Positions 60,332-64,000 of a stretch of DNA of 64,000 nucleotides are shown in pieces; the stretch's first letter is position 1, and the number at the start of each line of letters is the position of its first letter. A program made the position numbers and the translations under genes. Origin of the DNA: Vulcanimicrobiota bacterium (lineage in GTDB: Bacteria; Vulcanimicrobiota; Xenobia; Xenobiales; JADMJV01); contig JAFKGI010000005.1 of NCBI GenBank assembly GCA_017307785.1, forward strand, positions 186,001 to 250,000, written 5' to 3'. The notes beneath the pieces are model-generated. The model was not told where the DNA came from and ran no database searches. It worked only from the letters and a program-made list of their open reading frames with translations.

Positions 60332-60862
60332 TCAGGCGGGCTTGCGAACCCAGAGCAAACCACGGCGGGTGCGGTCTTCGTCGGCCACCGGCATGCGCTC
60401 AATCTCAATCTCCACGCCGAATCCGGCCTGCCGGAGAGCGGCCTTCATCTTCTCCATGGGAAGAATGCGATATTCAGGATTTCCCTGCAACAGCTCACTG
60501 TGAAAGGTCACCAGTAGCCGCCCACCGGTGCGCAAGGCCGCGAACATCTCGTGAAAGGCCCGTTGGATGTGGCGGTCGCTCAGATGAACCACGGCGTAGA
60601 AGGCCGTCAGCGCGTCAAAAGATTCGCTTTCGCCCAGGTGCAGCAAGTCGCCGACCTCAAAGTCCACTTCGGGAAAGTTCTCGCGGGCCAGCTCCACCAT
60701 GCGCTCGGACAGATCGAGGCCGCGCACATCCAGGCCCTTTCGCTGCAGGTAGCCAGCCACCTGACCCGGCCCGCAGGCCAGGTCCAACACCGGGCCACTC
60801 AGGTCCTGGGAGAAAAGATCGAGCAGCTTTCGGTCCAGAGGAGTGCGTTCGAGGATGTCCAC
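60332..60862 (-). CDS. Class I SAM-dependent methyltransferase
   Basis: 176 residues as annotated from GTG 60862. Motif I VLDLACGPGQVAGYL, motif post-I VRGLDLSERMVELAREN, then DALTAFYAVVHLSD and GGRLLVTFHSEL. Upstream in frame, without a stop, lies YDDKAEEYAEDFVD, which is the usual N-terminal motif of this family, so the true start may be a CTG at 60907 overlapping the previous stop (CTGA). Substrate unknown. It follows the secretin-domain gene on the same strand. Confidence 0.82.
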   Translation of the reverse strand: MDILERTPLDRKLLDLFSQDLSGPVLDLACGPGQVAGYLQRKGLDVRGLDLSERMVELARENFPEVDFEVGDLLHLGESESFDALTAFYAVVHLSDRHIQRAFHEMFAALRTGGRLLVTFHSELLQGNPEYRILPMEKMKAALRQAGFGVEIEIERMPVADEDRTRRGLLWVRKPA

Positions 60863-60903
60863 AAAATCCTCAGCGTATTCCTCCGCTTTGTCGTCGTAGC
60901 CGC

Positions 60904-61968
60904 TCAGCGCGCTTCCACCAGCAGTTGTCCGTTGTCGACGCGACAGCGATAGCCCTGGATGGCCAGCAGTCTCTCCGCCGCTTCCAGAGCCGGCACGTGA
61001 TAGAGATTCAGGTAGGCCTTGCCGCGAAAACCGCGCGGCAGGACCAGCTTCAAGTTCATTTTGTTGGCCATAGCAAAGAGCACGTCGCTGAGCGGCGTGG
61101 GAGCCCAGACATCTCGCGGCTGGAAGTCAAATTCGGGGCCGGGCTCGACGGGAACCGCCAGCTCGGGAATCTGAGTGGCCACCACCAGAAAGCCGTTGCT
61201 GGCCGTAGCCTGGATGGCTTGCTTTTGCCCCTGGCAAATCAAGGCGAAAAGCTGCTTGACCGGGGCCGGTTCGTGAGTAGCCATGGTGACCGTTCCATTC
61301 ACGTCCGGTCCCACGATGAAATTCAGTTTGGCCTCGCGAGCCAGCACCGCCACCACGAAGTGCAGCGGCGCTCCCACGAAATTAAAGCTGGCTTTTCCTT
61401 CCAGCGTTTCCACACCGGGAATGACCAGGTTCTTTTGCGTGCCCGAGGCCGGAACTACCAGCAAGAAACCATCCTGCTCCTCTAACACCAGACGGGCGTT
61501 GCTGACCAGGCTCTCGAGCAGGCCGCGCAGGGAGGCCTGACTGACCTTGAGGTCGAGCTTGCCTTTGACCGCAGGATCGATCCAGATATTTTGATCCAAG
61601 CCGGCGGCCAGCAAGGTCAGGGCGTCTACCCGGTCGAGGTTCTCCACCCAGAAATCCACCGCATCGTCCGGACCCGCCGGCGTCAGAGCCTGTGGCTTCA
61701 GCTCTTCCGGCTTGGATTTGGGCGCCTTGATAGTCAATTTCCAGTTCTGCTTGCCCTGCGTCAAATCGACCGCGTCCCCGGCGATGCCGGTGACCTCGTA
61801 GGGACCCAGATGCTGACCTTTCTTGACGATCAGAGCCATCTTGGGAGCCGTGATCACGGCCAGATGCTGTTTGGCGGTTTCCAAGATGCCGCCCACGCCC
61901 AGAGAGGGCGGGCTTTGGGCAAAAGCCGTCGAGGTGAGAAGCAGGCTGGTGAGTAGTAAGGAACGCAT
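60904..61968 (-). CDS. Secreted secretin-N-domain protein without a barrel
   Basis: 354 residues with signal peptide (RSLLLTSLLLTSTAFA). Three repeated STN/N1-like modules: SQASLRGLLESLVSNARLVLEE, FVGAPLHFVVAVLAREAKLNFIVGPDVNG and PLSDVLFAMANKMNLKLVLPRGFRGK, as at the N-terminus of type II/IV pilus secretins (GspD/PilQ). The outer-membrane barrel domain is missing, so it may be an accessory or regulator of a secretin complex. ATG 61968 is where the signal peptide begins. Confidence 0.72.
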   Translation of the reverse strand: MRSLLLTSLLLTSTAFAQSPPSLGVGGILETAKQHLAVITAPKMALIVKKGQHLGPYEVTGIAGDAVDLTQGKQNWKLTIKAPKSKPEELKPQALTPAGPDDAVDFWVENLDRVDALTLLAAGLDQNIWIDPAVKGKLDLKVSQASLRGLLESLVSNARLVLEEQDGFLLVVPASGTQKNLVIPGVETLEGKASFNFVGAPLHFVVAVLAREAKLNFIVGPDVNGTVTMATHEPAPVKQLFALICQGQKQAIQATASNGFLVVATQIPELAVPVEPGPEFDFQPRDVWAPTPLSDVLFAMANKMNLKLVLPRGFRGKAYLNLYHVPALEAAERLLAIQGYRCRVDNGQLLVEAR

Positions 61969-62046
61969 GGGGCCGGCTCTTCGCGCGTCCGAAAGGTCGA
62001 CCCTCTCGCTGAAGGCGACCCGGAGAGCCGCTCGAATTCTCCCAGC

Positions 62047-62448
62047 ATGAGCAAGCCGATTCCCTGTCAGTTCTGCCAGCAGCATCCCTCGATCGTGACG
62101 GTGACCACCCAGGCTCCCGAACAACAAGCGCAATCGCTGCGCCTGTGCCAGCGCTGTAGCTATCTGCATCAGGTGGTTTCCCAGGTGGCCGTGCTCGAGC
62201 ACGCGATGCCCGCGCCTCCCTGCTTTCTCTGCGCCAAACTCTCGGCCGTGACCGCCGAGATGAAGGACAAGCAAGGCCAACTGGTTGCCCGCTACCGCCT
62301 CTGCGAGGGTTGCGTGGAACGCCAGGAGTTTACGGCCGCGGACATCCTGCGCGTGGCGACCCCGTGGACGCCGGGAATCCTGGAGCTACCGCCGCCCAAG
62401 ACCAGAGTGTTTCCCAAGCCTCGTCACCCGATGCCGGGCAACAATTGA
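62047..62448 (+). CDS. Four-CxxC zinc-binding protein
   Basis: 133 residues. CQFC and CQRC form one zinc-binding module, CFLC and CEGC a second, each with the CxxC...CxxC layout of McsA-like and UVR-associated regulators. No UVR motif follows; the tail is Pro/basic (LPPPKTRVFPKPRHPMPGNN). It probably binds two zinc ions and acts as a stress or regulatory adaptor. The convergent membrane-protein gene begins at the next base. Confidence 0.7.
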   Translation: MSKPIPCQFCQQHPSIVTVTTQAPEQQAQSLRLCQRCSYLHQVVSQVAVLEHAMPAPPCFLCAKLSAVTAEMKDKQGQLVARYRLCEGCVERQEFTAADILRVATPWTPGILELPPPKTRVFPKPRHPMPGNN

Positions 62449-62916
62449 TCAGAACTCGTCTTCGCTGACCGAGCCGGTGATGCGTTCGGCCGAGAAGGCG
62501 CCCGCGTAGGCCAGCGAAGCGGCGATTCCGCCCCCCAGCAAGAACTTGAAGATGCCGAAGCGGTACCAAATTTCGGGAGTGAAGAGCCCCACGCTGAGGG
62601 CGGCGAACATGGCCAGGAAAGCGGCCGTGGCCGGCTCCATCAATCGCACCTTGGGGGAGATGAATCCGATCAGGAAACCTCCCAGGTAGTAGGCCGCCAG
62701 CGTGATTCCGCCTTCCACCAGAAACTGGAAGTGGCGAGTCTGGTAGCCTTGCGTAACGTAAGGGGTGGCGAATTTGGCCAGCAGCACCTGAAAGACGAGA
62801 AAGCCGGCGAAACTGGCCCAAACCCAGCCCCAGCTAAAGGGAGCTCTTCTCTTGTTGACGACGCTGGTGCGCTCACCAGGCAGAACGGACACCGAGAAAT
62901 CAGTCTGAGTGGGCAT
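62449..62916 (-). CDS. Small polytopic membrane protein
   Basis: 155 residues. After a ~25-residue soluble N-terminus there are four hydrophobic helices (WGWVWASFAGFLVFQVLLAKF; FLVEGGITLAAYYLGGFLIGFI; ATAAFLAMFAALSVGLF; FLLGGGIAASLAYAGAF) and a short acidic tail. I do not recognise the family; DUF-type membrane proteins of this shape are common. GGAGG lies ten bases before ATG. Confidence 0.6.
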   Translation of the reverse strand: MPTQTDFSVSVLPGERTSVVNKRRAPFSWGWVWASFAGFLVFQVLLAKFATPYVTQGYQTRHFQFLVEGGITLAAYYLGGFLIGFISPKVRLMEPATAAFLAMFAALSVGLFTPEIWYRFGIFKFLLGGGIAASLAYAGAFSAERITGSVSEDEF

Positions 62917-63033
62917 CGCTTGCTACCTCCAGTTCATTCGGACTACTACGCTGCGGAATTTAGCATACCCGCTGCCGGAACACCATTACAAAGAAGGTCC
63001 GGTTTTGGGGTGGAGGTTCCCGGTAGCAGCCTC

Positions 63034-63177
63034 CTAGCAAATGGAGACGGGCAAATTCATCCAGTCGTCGCCGATGATGGTAGCCTCTGAATTGACCAAA
63101 CGCCCGTTGGAAACCAGGTCGATGGTCAGAGAAGCTTCGCCCAGCACGACCTCTTCACACACTTCAAAACGATTCAT
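63034..63177 (-). CDS. 47-residue hypothetical protein
   Basis: Small frame reading MNRFEVCEEVVLGEASLTIDL...DWMNLPVSIC, stopping TAG. It has regular alternation of hydrophobic and polar residues consistent with beta strands, two cysteines and good codon use for this genome. TAAGCT lies six bases before ATG, fitting a leaderless start, although GGA could serve as a weak ribosome-binding site. It is divergent from the kinase gene at 63316. Confidence 0.45.
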   Translation of the reverse strand: MNRFEVCEEVVLGEASLTIDLVSNGRLVNSEATIIGDDWMNLPVSIC

Positions 63178-63252
63178 AGTTCCAGCTTAGAGAAAGCAGA
63201 GCAAACGATCCTCAAATCGGATGTCCGCAAATGAACGACTTATCAAATTCCT

Positions 63253-63264
63253 GTTAACGTTAAC
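63253..63264. promoter_or_regulatory. Perfect palindrome GTTAACGTTAAC, candidate operator
   Basis: 12-bp perfect palindrome in the 138-bp divergent spacer between the 47-residue gene and the kinase gene. It has an unusual AT-rich core for this GC-rich sequence, so a regulator-binding site is plausible. Confidence 0.45.
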
Positions 63265-63315
63265 GCACGGCTCCAGTGTAGGAGGTCAGCACCCTATCGG
63301 GAAGCAACCCAGGCT

Positions 63316-64000
63316 ATGAACAGCGTTCCCGACGCACTGGAAGCGGGTACTATCCTGTCCGATCGCTATCAAGTCGAGTACGTGCTCGGCCTGGGTGGCA
63401 TGGGCGCGGTCTATTTGGCGCGCGATCTGCAGCAAAACAATTTTCCAGTCGCCGTCAAGGAAATGCGCGTGCAGGCCGGAGATCAGCATATCCAGCGCCA
63501 GGCCGTCGAGCAATTCCGGCAAGAAGCCCAGTTCCTGAGCGTGTTGGACCACCCGAATCTGGTCAAAGTGTTCGACGTTTTCACCCAAAACGGTCGATAC
63601 TATCTGGTGATGAGCTATGTGCAGGGAAAGACTCTGCGCGAATTGCTCAAGACGCAGACGGAATTTTTCCCGCTCAAGACCCTGCTGGAATGGACGGTCC
63701 AGTTGGTGGACGTGCTTTCCTACCTGCACGCCCAGAACCCGCCCATTCTCTTTCGCGACGTCAAGCCCAGCAATATCATCGTCGACTCGGAGAACCGGCT
63801 GCGCTTGATCGACTTCGGCATCGCGCGCACGCTGCACCCCGATGAAGTGACGGCCACGTTCCTGCAGGGCATGGGTTCGGCCGACTACTGCCCGCTCGAA
63901 CAATATCAAGGCGTGGGCGGCACCGACCAGCGCAGCGACATCTACTCGCTGGGGGCCACTCTCTATCATTTGCTGACCCTGAAAGTCCCACCGCGGGCGG
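63316..64000 (+). CDS. Ser/Thr protein kinase, C-terminus beyond window
   Basis: ~228 visible residues from ATG 63316. Hanks-type kinase: glycine loop LGLGGMGAVYLA, Lys in FPVAVKEMRVQA, catalytic loop LFRDVKPSNIIVD (HRD reads FRD), DFG present (LIDFGIART) and the APE-equivalent YCPLEQYQG. The C-lobe is cut by the window edge. In contrast with the kinase at 25997, DFG is intact and the HRD His is Phe. It begins right after a palindromic spacer; nothing is known of its tail or targets. Confidence 0.9.
   Translation, partial: MNSVPDALEAGTILSDRYQVEYVLGLGGMGAVYLARDLQQNNFPVAVKEMRVQAGDQHIQRQAVEQFRQEAQFLSVLDHPNLVKVFDVFTQNGRYYLVMSYVQGKTLRELLKTQTEFFPLKTLLEWTVQLVDVLSYLHAQNPPILFRDVKPSNIIVDSENRLRLIDFGIARTLHPDEVTATFLQGMGSADYCPLEQYQGVGGTDQRSDIYSLGATLYHLLTLKVPPRA

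Overview
This is a GC-rich bacterial chromosome window. It carries Hanks-type Ser/Thr kinases, CHAT- and caspase-fold peptidases, PilZ and EF-hand proteins, many small secreted proteins of unknown function, lipoproteins and secretin-type N-domains. That mix suggests a diderm bacterium of a poorly cultured lineage (Eremiobacterota/Xenobia-, Armatimonadota- or Myxococcota-like). This is an inference from gene content; no taxonomic marker is present. Gene packing is tight. Stop/start overlaps (ATGA, GTGA, TGATG) link genes in operons, and convergent neighbours often overlap by 4-20 bp.

Layout. 1-9.97 kb: housekeeping and unknown genes (truncated aldo/keto reductase, DUF6624, M50 protease, acyltransferase, aminotransferase, Usp, LON-domain protein, MDR oxidoreductase), broken up by three kinds of repeat. 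10-16 kb: two secreted amidohydrolase-like proteins, the second fused to an esterase, then an enoyl-CoA isomerase/hydratase. 16-27.4 kb: a signalling block with a secreted caspase-like peptidase, a CHASE2 adenylate cyclase, a PRPP synthetase homologue, NAD synthetase, a secreted TPR-CHAT protein and a membrane Ser/Thr kinase. 27.6-37 kb: class II photolyase, FKBP lipoprotein, Na/Pi cotransporter with an overlapping unknown membrane protein, a C39-like protein lacking its cysteine, a VOC dioxygenase, small secreted proteins and an EF-hand protein. 37-42.5 kb: NHL protein, oligopeptide ABC importer and an atypical Tpx. 42.6-48.8 kb (minus): arginine operon DUF2237-argC-argB-argD-argA-argJ behind an unknown gene, next to tRNA-Arg(UCG). 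49-64 kb: PilZ protein, osmoprotectant-type ABC importer with a fused binding protein/permease, beta-propeller proteins, thioesterase, SGNH hydrolase, rarA, a SAM methyltransferase, a secretin-N-domain protein and the start of a second Ser/Thr kinase.

The most unusual signals are mostly non-coding. (a) A ~160-nt element occurs twice. Each copy follows a stop codon, ends in a terminator-like stem plus T7, and its base changes keep one RNA hairpin paired only when read in one direction. (b) A 71-bp array of eight units alternates two variants (a 142-bp higher-order repeat) and exactly fills the gap between two convergent stop codons. (c) An 18/21-bp repeat family occurs at two loci 32 kb apart. 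(d) Several genes have a TANNNT box 5-6 nt upstream of ATG, suggesting leaderless transcription. Among proteins, the caspase / CHASE2-cyclase / CHAT / kinase neighbourhood, the amidohydrolase-esterase fusion and several enzymes with altered catalytic residues deserve a second look.
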